Source of the DNA: Streptomyces sp. NBC_00341
GTDB taxonomy: Bacteria; Actinomycetota; Actinomycetes; Streptomycetales; Streptomycetaceae
Length of the DNA stretch: 64,000 nt
Assembly (NCBI RefSeq): GCF_041435055.1
Contig: NZ_CP108002.1
Location: 5,580,001-5,644,000 of the forward strand
Reading direction: 5' to 3'
Of the stretch, positions 27,075-34,881 are shown piece by piece. Every line of letters starts with the position of its first letter. The first letter of the stretch is position 1. Under the pieces are notes generated by a model. It did no database searches and had not been told where the DNA came from. It was given only the letters and a program-made list of their open reading frames with translations. The position numbers and the translations under genes are program-made.

Positions 27075-27108
27075 GAACGGGACCGGTGGACTGCCGCCGG
27101 TCCCGTTC
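27075..27108 (+). terminator. Hairpin terminator after deoA
   Basis: GAACGGGACCGG (27075-27086) pairs with CCGGTCCCGTTC (27097-27108) around a ten-base loop, 23 bases after the deoA stop. Confidence 0.75.
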
Positions 27109-27158
27109 GGCATGCTGGACTCGGGTCCCAGGTGAAGCACCGATAAGAGGAGACCGCT

Positions 27159-27755
27159 GTGGGCGCACTCCCCGTCGACACCCCGACCGACCCGGGCCGG
27201 GACCAGGACTGGGACGACCTCGTCCGGATCTGGGAGGAGACGGACGCGCCCGAGGGCTGCAAGGTGGAGATCATCGAGGGGATCGGCACCGTGTCGCCAC
27301 CGCCGTCCAAGGACCACAACACGACGGCGGCTCTGCTCCAGCGCAGGCTCTACCCCGTCATTCCGGAGGACTGGGGGATCTATCAGAGGCTCGGTGTCTC
27401 GATTACCGGCAGGGGAGGGCTCTACATCCCCGATCTCGTCGTCGTCCCGCACGCCACCGTCACCGGACCGGGCAACCGCATCCCCGCGGAAGAGGTGCGG
27501 CTCGTCGTCGAGATCACCTAGCGGGCCAACGCCAACCACGACCGGATCGGCAAGACCCACGGGTACGCGCAGGCCGGCGTCGAACTCTTCCTCCTCCTCG
27601 ACCCCTGGCACTCCGGCCGCCCCACCGCAACGCTGTACGGGGAGCCGGCGGGCGGCACCTACCGTGTGCTGGACACCGTCGAGTACGGCGAGAAGCTGAC
27701 GCTGCCCGAGCCCTTCGGCCTGGAGCTGGACACCGGGATCTTCCCCGTGAGCTGA
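27159..27755 (+). pseudogene. Uma2-family (DUF820) endonuclease-like gene with an internal stop
   Basis: The reading frame starts at GTG 27159 behind an AGAGGAGA ribosome site. It encodes a Uma2-like protein, a restriction-endonuclease-fold family that is greatly expanded in actinobacteria. At 27519-27521 a TAG follows LVVEIT, exactly where relatives continue with Ser in VEITS. Reading through the TAG, the same frame continues for 77 codons with a typical Uma2 C-terminus (RIGKTHGYAQAGVELFLLLDP) to a TGA at 27753-27755. A single TCG-to-TAG change explains this. The truncated 120-residue product keeps PDLVVV and the EI pair but lacks the catalytic Lys/Tyr region, so it should be inactive unless the stop is read through. 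Confidence 0.8.
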
Positions 27756-27807
27756 GACGCCCGGCGCCGCCGCGATGAGTTTCTGCCGTCGCGGCGGTCT
27801 CCCTGGT

Positions 27808-28113
27808 ATGGATCCCCTGTCGCCGGTTGCCCTCGTCGTCACCGGACGCGTCACGCGGGCCGGTGTGCCGCGCCTGTGTGCCGAACTCGAAGCGGTACTG
27901 GCCGCCTCCGACGCCGCCGTCGTGGACTGCGACGTGGGCGGGCTCGAACGGGCGGACCTCGCAGCCGTGGAGGCGATCGCCCGGCTGTCGCTGGTCGCCC
28001 GCAGATCGGGCGGCAGGCGGCTGCGGCTGTGCGGGACGCCTCCCGAACTGCGTCTGCTGATCGATCTGGTGGGGCTGGCAGACGTGCTGGCGCTGGCGGA
28101 GGGATCGCCGTGA
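27808..28113 (+). CDS. STAS-domain protein
   Basis: A 101-residue single-domain protein resembling STAS (anti-anti-sigma) or MlaB-like folds: alternating strands and helices, with the central segment AAVVDCDVGGLERADLAAVEAIARLSLVARRSG and a C-terminal LIDLVGLADVLAL. The usual phosphorylatable Ser/Thr position holds Ala-Asp, so phosphorylation control as in SpoIIAA is uncertain. There is no partner kinase nearby. ATG 27808 is preferred over 27775 because the domain starts there, though neither has a clear ribosome site. Confidence 0.65.
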   Translation: MDPLSPVALVVTGRVTRAGVPRLCAELEAVLAASDAAVVDCDVGGLERADLAAVEAIARLSLVARRSGGRRLRLCGTPPELRLLIDLVGLADVLALAEGSP

Positions 28114-28163
28114 GCGCAACATCTCCCCTTCAGGGGAGGGGAGATGGGAATCCGTGAGAGTGG

Positions 28164-29000
28164 TCAGGGCCACTCCAGCTGATCAGCGAGCAGCCTCTCA
28201 GTGTGCTCGTGCAGCCGCCGCGCGTCCTCGGCCGCGAACCCAGGACCGTGCGGGCTGAGAGGCTCGCCCCGCACGAAGGCGCTGAGCGAGGCTGCGGGCG
28301 GGGCATCCAGCACCTGGAGGATCGGAACCACGGCCTCCTCGACCGGCTGGGCGGACCGGCGCATGGCGTCGATCCGCGCCTTGACGTTCGGGGCGTACTG
28401 CCCCGAGAAGCTGGTGCTGACCATCCCCGGGTTGAGCAGTACATACCGCACGTTCGTCCCCGGCCGGCCTGCCGCAAAGGAGACGCCGAGCAGGTCGTTG
28501 AGCCGCCCGCCTTGTGCGAGCGCCCTCGCCCCGTCGTACTCCAGCGCCAACTCCAGGTCCTCCCAGTGGATCTCGCCCTCGCCGCCGGGACCGGCCACGT
28601 TGAGGATGACGGGAGTGTCAGCGGCTTCAAGCAGGTCGACCAGCTCGTAGCCCAGTACGAACCGGCTCAGATAGAAGTGCGCGAAAGTGTTCTCGAAACC
28701 CTCGGCCGTGACCAGACGGGTGGTCCGGAAGTGCCGGGCGCACAGCACCAGGGCGTCGACCTTCGCGAAGGAGGACCGGATTCTGTCGGCCACTGTCCTG
28801 GTCTCGGCCATCAGGCTCAGGCCGGCGCGGATGAAGTGCGCCCGTCCGGCCGCATTACGCTGCCGCGCGGCGTCGAGCCACGCTTCGCCCTTCTCCGCGC
28901 TGCGCCCGACGACCACCACTTCCTGCCCCCTTTCCAGGTATTCGAGTGCGAGCGCCTTGCCGATACCGTCCGTGCCACCAGTGATGACGTAGGTCTTCAT
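28164..29000 (-). CDS. Short-chain dehydrogenase/reductase (SDR)
   Basis: A 278-residue SDR-type protein with the cofactor loop TGGTDGIG at residues 6-13 and VVGRSAEK after the second strand (NADP preference likely). The classical catalytic YxxxK is not obvious: the segment after the fifth strand reads GRLNDLLGVSFAAG, and the NVAG sequence lies at about 135. It therefore belongs to the retinol dehydrogenase/atypical SDR group, and activity is uncertain. It follows the PPOX-type gene in the same direction, 17 bases downstream, and probably forms an operon with it under the divergent TetR regulator. ATG 29000 gives the best match to the family N-terminus. Confidence 0.78.
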   Translation of the reverse strand: MKTYVITGGTDGIGKALALEYLERGQEVVVVGRSAEKGEAWLDAARQRNAAGRAHFIRAGLSLMAETRTVADRIRSSFAKVDALVLCARHFRTTRLVTAEGFENTFAHFYLSRFVLGYELVDLLEAADTPVILNVAGPGGEGEIHWEDLELALEYDGARALAQGGRLNDLLGVSFAAGRPGTNVRYVLLNPGMVSTSFSGQYAPNVKARIDAMRRSAQPVEEAVVPILQVLDAPPAASLSAFVRGEPLSPHGPGFAAEDARRLHEHTERLLADQLEWP

Positions 29001-29017
29001 CCCCGCTCTCCGCCGGC

Positions 29018-29428
29018 TCACAGGAATCGCGCCGCGAGCTTTTCGGGGGTGACGTGGACGGTGATCAGTTCCGGGACTGCGGCATACGGCTCCGGGTGCT
29101 GCTCGGCGTATGTCCTGCCGGTGTACTTGACGGCCAGTTCATCCATCCGCTCCCGGCTGCCCGCGCTCTCGAACCGCGCGGTGCCGCTGATCACCGCATA
29201 CCCGTACGGCTCGTTCGGCGGATTGATCGTCACGCTCAGCCGCGGATCACGCCGCAGATTTCGGACTTTGAGCTTGTCGACACCGGTCACGAAGAACACG
29301 TCGCCGCCGTCCCGCCCCACCCAGACCACCGACTGGTGCGGGCTGCCGTCGGGCTGGAGGGTCGCCACCGTGGCGAAGACCCCGGAGTCGAGGGTCTGTT
29401 GCAGCTTCTCGGACATGTGGACCGGCAC
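29018..29428 (-). CDS. PPOX-class (F420- or FMN-dependent) oxidoreductase
   Basis: This 136-residue protein has the split-barrel flavin-binding fold of pyridoxamine-phosphate-oxidase-like proteins: FATVATLQPDGSPHQSVVWVGRDGGDVFFVTG, KVRNLRRDPRLSVTI and YGYAVISGTARFE. Many actinobacterial members use F420. It is the first gene of a likely operon with the SDR gene and is divergent from a TetR-type regulator, suggesting an inducible redox or detoxification unit. Substrate unknown. Confidence 0.82.
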   Translation of the reverse strand: MPVHMSEKLQQTLDSGVFATVATLQPDGSPHQSVVWVGRDGGDVFFVTGVDKLKVRNLRRDPRLSVTINPPNEPYGYAVISGTARFESAGSRERMDELAVKYTGRTYAEQHPEPYAAVPELITVHVTPEKLAARFL

Positions 29429-29483
29429 GCATGACTCCTGGGGTGAGGAACGAGGACCGATGCGACGGCGGATCCGCCGGACG

Positions 29484-29515
29484 GACTAACTGCCACAACT
29501 ATGTGACTCTTAGTC
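29484..29515. promoter_or_regulatory. Possible TetR operator in the divergent gap
   Basis: In the 156-base gap between the PPOX/SDR operon and the TetR gene, GACTAA (29484-29489) and TTAGTC (29510-29515) form an inverted repeat around a CACA-N4-TGTG motif. This is a reasonable TetR binding site, but it rests on sequence symmetry alone. Confidence 0.35.
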
Positions 29516-29584
29516 GGGAATCCGCAAGAGGGATGTGTCATCTATTCGCCCATCGGCCTCGCGCCCGCGTATGCTCCGGTCACG

Positions 29585-30124
29585 ATGAGAGCCGACGCGG
29601 CACGCAACCTGGACGCGGTCCTGCAGACCGGAGCACGACTGCTGGCGCAGGACCCCGGTATGAGCATCGCGGCGATCGCGGCGGCCGCGGGTGTTGACCG
29701 GCGTACCGTCTACCGGCGCTTCAGCTCCCGCGAGGCGCTGATGGCCGCTGTTTATACGGCCAAGCTCGACGCCTGCGAGCAGGTCCTTGCCGACGCCCGG
29801 CTGGCAGAGGCGCCCGTGGCGGTGGCCCTGCACCGATACGCGGAGGACATCATCACCGTCAGCAGGCGGTGGCCGGTGAACCTGCAGCAGGTGGAGGAGG
29901 AAGCGGCGGCTGCCCGTCTCCAGCGGGTGATCGAGCAACTCGACACCTTCATGGCCCGCGCGGTGCGCGAGGGATTCATCCGCCCCGGGCTTCCGGACCG
30001 CTGGGCCCGCTCCCTGCTCGTCCAGCTCACCAACCTCGCCGCGCACGAGATGCCGGAGCTGACTCCTGCCGAGGGGGCCGACGTGGTGGCCCGGTCCTTG
30101 TTCACCGGACTCGGCCCTTCCTGA
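29585..30124 (+). CDS. TetR/AcrR-family regulator
   Basis: A 179-residue regulator with an N-terminal TetR helix-turn-helix (MSIAAIAAAAGVDRRTVYRRFSSREALMAAVY, about residues 24-55) and a helical ligand domain. It is divergent from the PPOX/SDR operon and most likely represses it, itself or both. The inducer is unknown. Confidence 0.85.
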   Translation: MRADAARNLDAVLQTGARLLAQDPGMSIAAIAAAAGVDRRTVYRRFSSREALMAAVYTAKLDACEQVLADARLAEAPVAVALHRYAEDIITVSRRWPVNLQQVEEEAAAARLQRVIEQLDTFMARAVREGFIRPGLPDRWARSLLVQLTNLAAHEMPELTPAEGADVVARSLFTGLGPS

Positions 30125-30200
30125 CGCGACCGCGCCACCCGCTTGCGGGCATCGCGTGTGCCCGCCGGGGGCTGCCGGGGGCTGCGGGACAGTCCAGGCT

Positions 30201-30659
30201 TCAGGCGCCGTCGTCGCCGTCGCGCAGGGAGCGGACCATGCTCCGCAGAATCCGGAACGCGCCCGACTGCTCCTCCTCGGTCATGCCGGACAGCATTCTG
30301 ACCTCGACGGACCGTACCGCCACGGTCGCCTTCTCCAGGTTCCGGCGGCCGCTCGGTGTGAGCCGCGCCGGAAGAACCTTCCCGACGCGCTCCTCCTCCG
30401 GCCTGGTCACGTGGCCTTCGCGCTCCAGGGCCTGGAGCAGCACGTTCATCGACTGCCGCGTCACGAACGCGCCACGCGCCAGCTCGGAGTTGGACAGGCC
30501 CGGCCGTTGGGCCAGCAGTTCCAGGCAGGAGTAGTGCGTCACGGTCATCCCGAGTGGCCGCAGCACCTCCTCCATGGCTATGCGCAGGGCGCTCGAAGCC
30601 TCTTTCAGCAGGTAGCCCAGCGATTTGTCCAGGTCGACGCCGGTGTTGTTTTGACTCAT
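30201..30659 (-). CDS. MarR-family regulator
   Basis: A 152-residue MarR protein: helical dimerisation segments at both ends and a winged helix at about 45-105 (LSNSELARGAFVTRQSMNVLLQALEREGHV, then a wing with RPEEERVGKVLPARLT). It is divergent from a VOC/glyoxalase-type gene, and two near-identical 18-base palindromes fill the short gap, one of them covering its own start codon. It therefore very likely represses itself and the VOC gene. The start codon overlaps the palindrome and no ribosome site is visible, so the mRNA may be leaderless. Confidence 0.88.
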   Translation of the reverse strand: MSQNNTGVDLDKSLGYLLKEASSALRIAMEEVLRPLGMTVTHYSCLELLAQRPGLSNSELARGAFVTRQSMNVLLQALEREGHVTRPEEERVGKVLPARLTPSGRRNLEKATVAVRSVEVRMLSGMTEEEQSGAFRILRSMVRSLRDGDDGA

Positions 30660-30675
30660 GTCAGGATTCTGACAT
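30658..30675. promoter_or_regulatory. MarR operator copy 1
   Basis: ATGTCAGGATTCTGACAT is an almost perfect 18-base palindrome with arms ATGTCAG and CTGACAT. It overlaps the first codon of the marR-type gene, so binding would block its transcription. Confidence 0.75.
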
Positions 30676-30685
30676 ACATTGATCT

Positions 30686-30703
30686 ATGTCAGGAATCTGA
30701 CAT
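30686..30703. promoter_or_regulatory. MarR operator copy 2
   Basis: ATGTCAGGAATCTGACAT repeats copy 1 with one base changed, 28 bases away centre to centre. It lies 19 bases before the VOC gene start and would control that promoter. Confidence 0.75.
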
Positions 30704-30722
30704 GAAGAGAAGGAGCACCCCC

Positions 30723-31091
30723 ATGCCCGCCACCGGCCCTGACTTCATCTCGCTCCAGGTACGCGACCTCGACGCGTCGCAGGCGTTCTACGAGCAGTAC
30801 CTCGGACTCGTCCGCTCGCAGGCCGGACCTCCGCACGCCGTCGTCTTCGAGACGAAGCCGATCGCGTTCGCACTCCGGGACATCGTTCCCGGCACCGATC
30901 TGGCATCCGTCGCCCAGCCCGGCATCGGTGCCGCGATCTGGCTGCACGCCACCGATGTCCAGGCCATCCACGACGCTCTCGCCGCCGACGGCCGCACCAT
31001 CGTCACCGCGCCGGTCGACGGCCCCTTCGGCCGGACGTTCACCTTCGCCGACCCCGACGGCTACCAGGTCACCCTCCACGACCGCGCCTGA
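30723..31091 (+). CDS. VOC-superfamily (glyoxalase/bleomycin-resistance-type) protein
   Basis: A single-domain VOC protein of 122 residues with the paired beta-alpha-beta-beta-beta units: FISLQVRDLDASQAFYEQYLGL and the second unit ending FTFADPDGYQVTLHD. The C-terminal Asp-Pro-(Asp)-Gly pattern is typical of metal-binding VOC proteins that act as dioxygenases, isomerases or resistance proteins. AGAAGGAG at 30707-30714 supports ATG 30723. Control by the divergent MarR protein suggests induction by an aromatic or electrophilic compound, which is an inference. Confidence 0.82.
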   Translation: MPATGPDFISLQVRDLDASQAFYEQYLGLVRSQAGPPHAVVFETKPIAFALRDIVPGTDLASVAQPGIGAAIWLHATDVQAIHDALAADGRTIVTAPVDGPFGRTFTFADPDGYQVTLHDRA

Positions 31092-31202
31092 GGCGGGCAG
31101 GCGGGCAGCCCCTTCACCCACCAGCTCCACAAGCGCCCGGCCCACCCCTGCGACCCGCGTGATCGCGGACATCTGACGTCCGCCGCCCGGTTGTTCACCG
31201 GG

Positions 31203-31556
31203 CTACTCGTCCGCCTCGCGCCAACCGTCGCGGACGATCACCTTCGAGCACTGGACCACGGACAGACGGGCCTCGGCGCTCACCGTCTTCGTGGGGACGC
31301 TCGGGAACGGCGACGGGGAGGGCGGCGCGGACGGACCGGCGTCGGCCCCGGACCGGGCCCGGTCGCAGAAGTCGCCGTCCCCGATCTCCGGCTGCGGTCC
31401 CGGCTCCGCGTCGGAGGCCGGTGGCGCGACGCGGCCGGGGCCGGATGTGGCGGCCGGTTCACCGAGCCACTGGCTGAGCCCCCAGCCGGCCCCCACGACC
31501 ACGGCCCACGCCGCGACCAGACCGTACGTCGTACCCCGGCCGAGCCGTCGGCTCAC
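31203..31556 (-). CDS. Small membrane-anchored Pro-rich protein coupled to the ECF sigma gene
   Basis: This 117-residue protein has a short basic N-terminus, one membrane segment (TYGLVAAWAVVVGAGWGLS) and a Pro/Ser-rich outer part with two cysteines (FCDRARS...VVQCSKVIVRD). Its GTG start overlaps the stop of the ECF sigma gene (GTGA). It has no zinc-binding anti-sigma motif. It could still be a membrane partner of the sigma factor, but I do not recognise a family. Confidence 0.55.
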   Translation of the reverse strand: MSRRLGRGTTYGLVAAWAVVVGAGWGLSQWLGEPAATSGPGRVAPPASDAEPGPQPEIGDGDFCDRARSGADAGPSAPPSPSPFPSVPTKTVSAEARLSVVQCSKVIVRDGWREADE

Positions 31557-32545
31557 GCCGCATCGGCATCGAGGTGATCGGGCAGTCCGAACAGCGGGAA
31601 CCAGCGCGGCGTGTCCAGGAAGCAGTGCATCGCGGTGATCGCGCCGTCCGAGATGTCGATGACCTGCAGTGCCCACGGCACGAGCCCCGGCCCGTCCGGG
31701 TTCGGCTTGTAGTGCGCGAAGGCGGGAGTGCCGTTCGCGGAGGTGGCCACCAGCCGGGAGTCGGCGCAGGACGCCCCCATGGAGGTCATGAAGCCGGTGA
31801 TGTCGTCGTGCCCCTGGAGCCAGAGGTCGAACGGCGGCATCGTCATGATGGCGTCCTCATGGAGGAGCGCCGTCAGCGCCTTCATGTCGTAGCCCTCGAA
31901 CGCCGCCACGTAGCGCTCCAGGAGCTTGCTCTGCTCCTCGTCCAGCGGATCGGCGGCGTCGGCCGCGGTGCCCTGGTGCTCGTTGAGCGTCGCCCGCGCC
32001 CGCTGGAGGGCGCTGTTGACCGACGCGACCGAGGTGTCGAGCAGCTCGGCGACCTCGCTCGCCTTCCACGCGAGCACCTCGCGCAGGATGAGTACGGCCC
32101 GCTGCTTGGGCGGCAGATGCTGCAGCGCGGCGACGAACGCGAGCCGCACCGACTCGCGCGCCACCGCCGCCTCTGCCGGGTCCGTGACGGACGGCAGGAT
32201 CCGCCCGTCCGGCATCGGCTCCAGCCAGGTGTTCTCCGGCAGTGGATTGAGCGCGGCCTGCGCGAGCGGCGTCGGGCCGGAGAGATCCACCGGCCTGGCC
32301 CGCTTGTTGCCCGCGTTCAGCATGTCGAGGCAGACGTTCGTCGCGATCCGGTACAGCCAGGACCGCAGCGAGGAACGCCCCTCGAACTTGTCGAAGTTGC
32401 GCCAGGCGCGCACCAGCGTGTCCTGGACCGCGTCCTCCGCCTCGAAGGCCGAACCGAGCATCCGGTAGCAGTACCCGGTCAGCTCGGTCCGGTGTCCTTC
32501 CAGGCGGCTGTCGACATCGCCCGCCGTCGCCGTCAGATCACCCAT
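31553..32545 (-). CDS. ECF sigma factor with SnoaL-like C-terminal domain (SigG/SigX5-like)
   Basis: A 330-residue extracytoplasmic-function sigma factor. Region 2 is at about 15-85 (EDAVQDTLVRAWRNFDKFEGRSSLRSWLYR) and region 4 at about 145-195 (LPPKQRAVLILREVLAWKASEVAELL). Residues about 215-325 form a SnoaL/NTF2-like domain (YVAAFEGYDMKALTALLHEDAIMTMPPF). In such sigma factors the extra domain controls activity in place of a separate anti-sigma factor. ATG 32545 has GGAG about nine bases upstream; the longer frame to 32614 is not supported. A membrane protein gene is coupled downstream. Confidence 0.85.
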   Translation of the reverse strand: MGDLTATAGDVDSRLEGHRTELTGYCYRMLGSAFEAEDAVQDTLVRAWRNFDKFEGRSSLRSWLYRIATNVCLDMLNAGNKRARPVDLSGPTPLAQAALNPLPENTWLEPMPDGRILPSVTDPAEAAVARESVRLAFVAALQHLPPKQRAVLILREVLAWKASEVAELLDTSVASVNSALQRARATLNEHQGTAADAADPLDEEQSKLLERYVAAFEGYDMKALTALLHEDAIMTMPPFDLWLQGHDDITGFMTSMGASCADSRLVATSANGTPAFAHYKPNPDGPGLVPWALQVIDISDGAITAMHCFLDTPRWFPLFGLPDHLDADAA

Positions 32546-32645
32546 TGCGTCGCTCCACCCCTGTCGCGCCGTGACACCGCTCACTCCAGCACTTCGGAAG
32601 CTACCCCAGGGCACTGACAGCGGGGGCGGGAAGAGCGGAAAGCGG

Positions 32646-33383
32646 TCACGTACCGAGCTTGCGCCCGTACACGAAGACGTCGTCGCCGTTCTTGAGCAGC
32701 TTCCAGTATGACTTCGCGTCGGCGGTGCGCATGTTGACGCAGCCGTGCGACCCCGGCGGGTTCCACATCTTCACGCCCACCGCGTGGAACGCCTCACCGC
32801 CGTCGAAGAACTGCGAGTACGGCATCGCGGAGTGGTAGATCGACGACACGTGGTTGATGTGGCGCCAGTAGATCTTCTTCGCCCCGGTACGGGTCTCGTA
32901 CCCGTCCCGCCCGGTCCGCACCGGTACGGGGCCGAACTTCAGCTTGCTCCCGTCCTGGATCCAGCTGATCTGCCGGGTCAGGTCCACACACGCGATGCGG
33001 CCCTTGTTGGTGGGGCACTTCTTCGCCTTGTTCGGGTTCTTCCCGGCCGCCTTCTGAGCGGTGAGCGTCTGCATGGTGCGCCAGGTGACCGGACCGGCGT
33101 ACCCGAGGGTGGGCGTGACCCCGTAGGTGCTCTGGAACGACCGGATCGCCTTGCAGTCGGCTGCGGACTGCTTGCCGTCCACGGTCCGGTGCAGATACTT
33201 CTCGACCTGCTTCTGGTACGGGCCCTTGGACGCCGTGCAGGACGCGGCGGCCTGTGCGGATGTGCCGGTGCCGAGGACGATCGCCGGTATCGCGGTCAGG
33301 CCCGCGACGGACAGTGCGAGCACGCGCCGCGGCCGCACGCCCGATATGCCCTGAATATTCTTCATGTTCCCTTTGGCTCTCAT
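32646..33383 (-). CDS. Secreted L,D-transpeptidase (YkuD) with peptidoglycan-binding domain
   Basis: The 245-residue protein has a signal peptide (about 1-46, ending AQA), a small peptidoglycan-binding domain at about 55-105 (KYLHRTVDG...IRSFQSTYGVTPTLGYAG) and a YkuD catalytic domain with FHAVG followed by the Cys motif SHGCVNMR near residue 215. Such enzymes make 3-3 cross-links in peptidoglycan, important in actinobacterial tip growth. ATG 33383 has AAGGGGAG upstream; ATG 33365 with AAAGGG is also possible. Pairs of cysteines may form disulfides. It is a single gene, between the sigma and MFS genes. Confidence 0.88.
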   Translation of the reverse strand: MRAKGNMKNIQGISGVRPRRVLALSVAGLTAIPAIVLGTGTSAQAAASCTASKGPYQKQVEKYLHRTVDGKQSAADCKAIRSFQSTYGVTPTLGYAGPVTWRTMQTLTAQKAAGKNPNKAKKCPTNKGRIACVDLTRQISWIQDGSKLKFGPVPVRTGRDGYETRTGAKKIYWRHINHVSSIYHSAMPYSQFFDGGEAFHAVGVKMWNPPGSHGCVNMRTADAKSYWKLLKNGDDVFVYGRKLGT

Positions 33384-33465
33384 ATGTCCCAACTCCCCTT
33401 CGCGTGCAGTGCGGTGGTTCCGCCTGCTAGACGCGCGGAGGGGAGTGGTTGGTTGTGCGCCGAAT

Positions 33466-33510
33466 GTCTCGGTTCTGTACGTCTCGGTTCTGTACGTCTC
33501 AGTTCTGGGC
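33466..33510. repeat. 15-bp tandem repeat at the end of the MFS gene
   Basis: GTCTCGGTTCTGTAC occurs at 33466-33480 and 33481-33495, with a partial third copy at 33496-33510. The third copy contains the stop codon of the MFS gene, so the extra copies are untranslated. It looks like slippage. Confidence 0.8.
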
Positions 33511-34818
33511 GGACAGCACGGCTGCGGACCGGCGCTGCTCGACGCGCGCCGCCCGTGTCCCGTACAGCGTGATCGAGACGACACCGAGCACCGCGAGCAG
33601 TCCGAGTGTGACCGTGCCCGCCCAGCCACCGGCGTGGAAGGCGACCGCGCCGAGCGTGCCGCCCGCGCTGGAGCCGAGGTAGTACGCCGACTGGTAGAGC
33701 GCCGACGCCTGGGCCCGGCCCTTGGTCGCCGTACGGCTGACGGACGAGGAGGCGACCGCGTGCCCGGCGAAGAAGCCGGCCGTGATCAGGACCAGTCCGC
33801 CGAGTACCGCCGCCAGTTGGTCGGCCAGGGAGAGCAGCAGACCGGCGGCGGTGGTGGAGACGGCGAGGTACAGCGCGCCCCTGCGCCCCATCCGGGCCAC
33901 GAGCTTCCCCGCCGCGGCGGAGGAGACCGTACCGACGAGGTAGACGAGGAAGATCGAGCCGACGATCCCCTGCGGAAGGTTGAACGGCGCCTCCACCAGT
34001 CGGTAGCCGATCACCGTGTAGACCGCGCCGAACACCGTCATGAACAGCGCGCCGATCGCGTACAGGCGGCGCAGCAGCGGGTCCGCGAGGTGCCCGCCGA
34101 CGGTCCTGGCGAGGGCCTTCGGGTTCAGCGAACCGGGGGTGAAGTGCCGGGCCCGGGGGATCATGAAGTGGAAGACGACGGCGCAGGCGACGGCCAGCAG
34201 ACCGACGGCGCCGACCGCGGCCCGCCAGCCCCACAGCTGGGCGACCCAGCCGGTGAGGATGCGGCCGCTCATCCCGCCGATGCTGTTGCCGGCCACGAAA
34301 AGCCCGATCGCCGCGACCAGCGCCTTGGGCCGGACCTCCTCCGCGAGGTACGCCATCGCGGACGCGGGCAGCCCGGCCAGCGCGGCGCCCTGCACGGCAC
34401 GCAGCGCGATCAGCCAGCCCAGCGACGGCGCGAACGGCACGAACAGCCCGACCACGACCGCGACCGTCAGCGAGGCGGTCATCATCTGCCGCCGCCCGAA
34501 CCGCTCGGACAGCGCGCTGAGCGGCAGCACGAACAGCGCCAGCGCACCCGTCGCCGCCGAGACCGTCCAGCTCGCCTGCCCGGCCGTGGCGCCGAAGGAC
34601 GCGGAGACGGCGGGCAGCAGAGCCTGGGTGGAGTAGAGGAGTGCGAAGGTCGCGACACCTGCGGCGAAGAGCGCGAAGCTCATCCGGCGGTAGCCCGGCC
34701 CACCGGGTTCGAGCCGGTCCGCGGTGGCGTCCTCGGCTGTGGTCACGGGGCTTACGGGGGACGACTGGGTCGAGGCGGCCACGACGATGGTGGACGCCCC
34801 GGTACTGGCGGGAGGCAT
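33499..34818 (-). CDS. MFS transporter (YnfM-like)
   Basis: A 439-residue, 12-helix major facilitator. The first half has the family motif LSERFGRRQMM in the loop after helix 2 and a central cytoplasmic loop at about 220-240. It resembles the YnfM/CynX-type drug or metabolite exporters. It is divergent from a LysR regulator across 63 bases and is a classic regulator/exporter pair. ATG 34818 is preceded by a Gly-rich gap with no strong ribosome site, but it fits the family N-terminus. Confidence 0.85.
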   Translation of the reverse strand: MPPASTGASTIVVAASTQSSPVSPVTTAEDATADRLEPGGPGYRRMSFALFAAGVATFALLYSTQALLPAVSASFGATAGQASWTVSAATGALALFVLPLSALSERFGRRQMMTASLTVAVVVGLFVPFAPSLGWLIALRAVQGAALAGLPASAMAYLAEEVRPKALVAAIGLFVAGNSIGGMSGRILTGWVAQLWGWRAAVGAVGLLAVACAVVFHFMIPRARHFTPGSLNPKALARTVGGHLADPLLRRLYAIGALFMTVFGAVYTVIGYRLVEAPFNLPQGIVGSIFLVYLVGTVSSAAAGKLVARMGRRGALYLAVSTTAAGLLLSLADQLAAVLGGLVLITAGFFAGHAVASSSVSRTATKGRAQASALYQSAYYLGSSAGGTLGAVAFHAGGWAGTVTLGLLAVLGVVSITLYGTRAARVEQRRSAAVLSAQN

Positions 34819-34881
34819 GCACAGAACGTAGGCCGACCTCCGTTCATGCGTCCAATGCACAAACACCCGATAATCAATCCC

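Noticed and set aside
28121..28145. Inverted repeat ATCTCCCC / GGGGAGAT as a terminator between the STAS and SDR genes
   Set aside because: The eight-base stem is short and can pair in alternative ways; I did not consider it strong enough to list.
33364..34881. Upstream extension of the LysR frame to over 800 residues
   Set aside because: It runs antisense to the MFS gene, is rich in Arg/His/Gln as expected for a shadow frame, and family similarity starts only at 34882.
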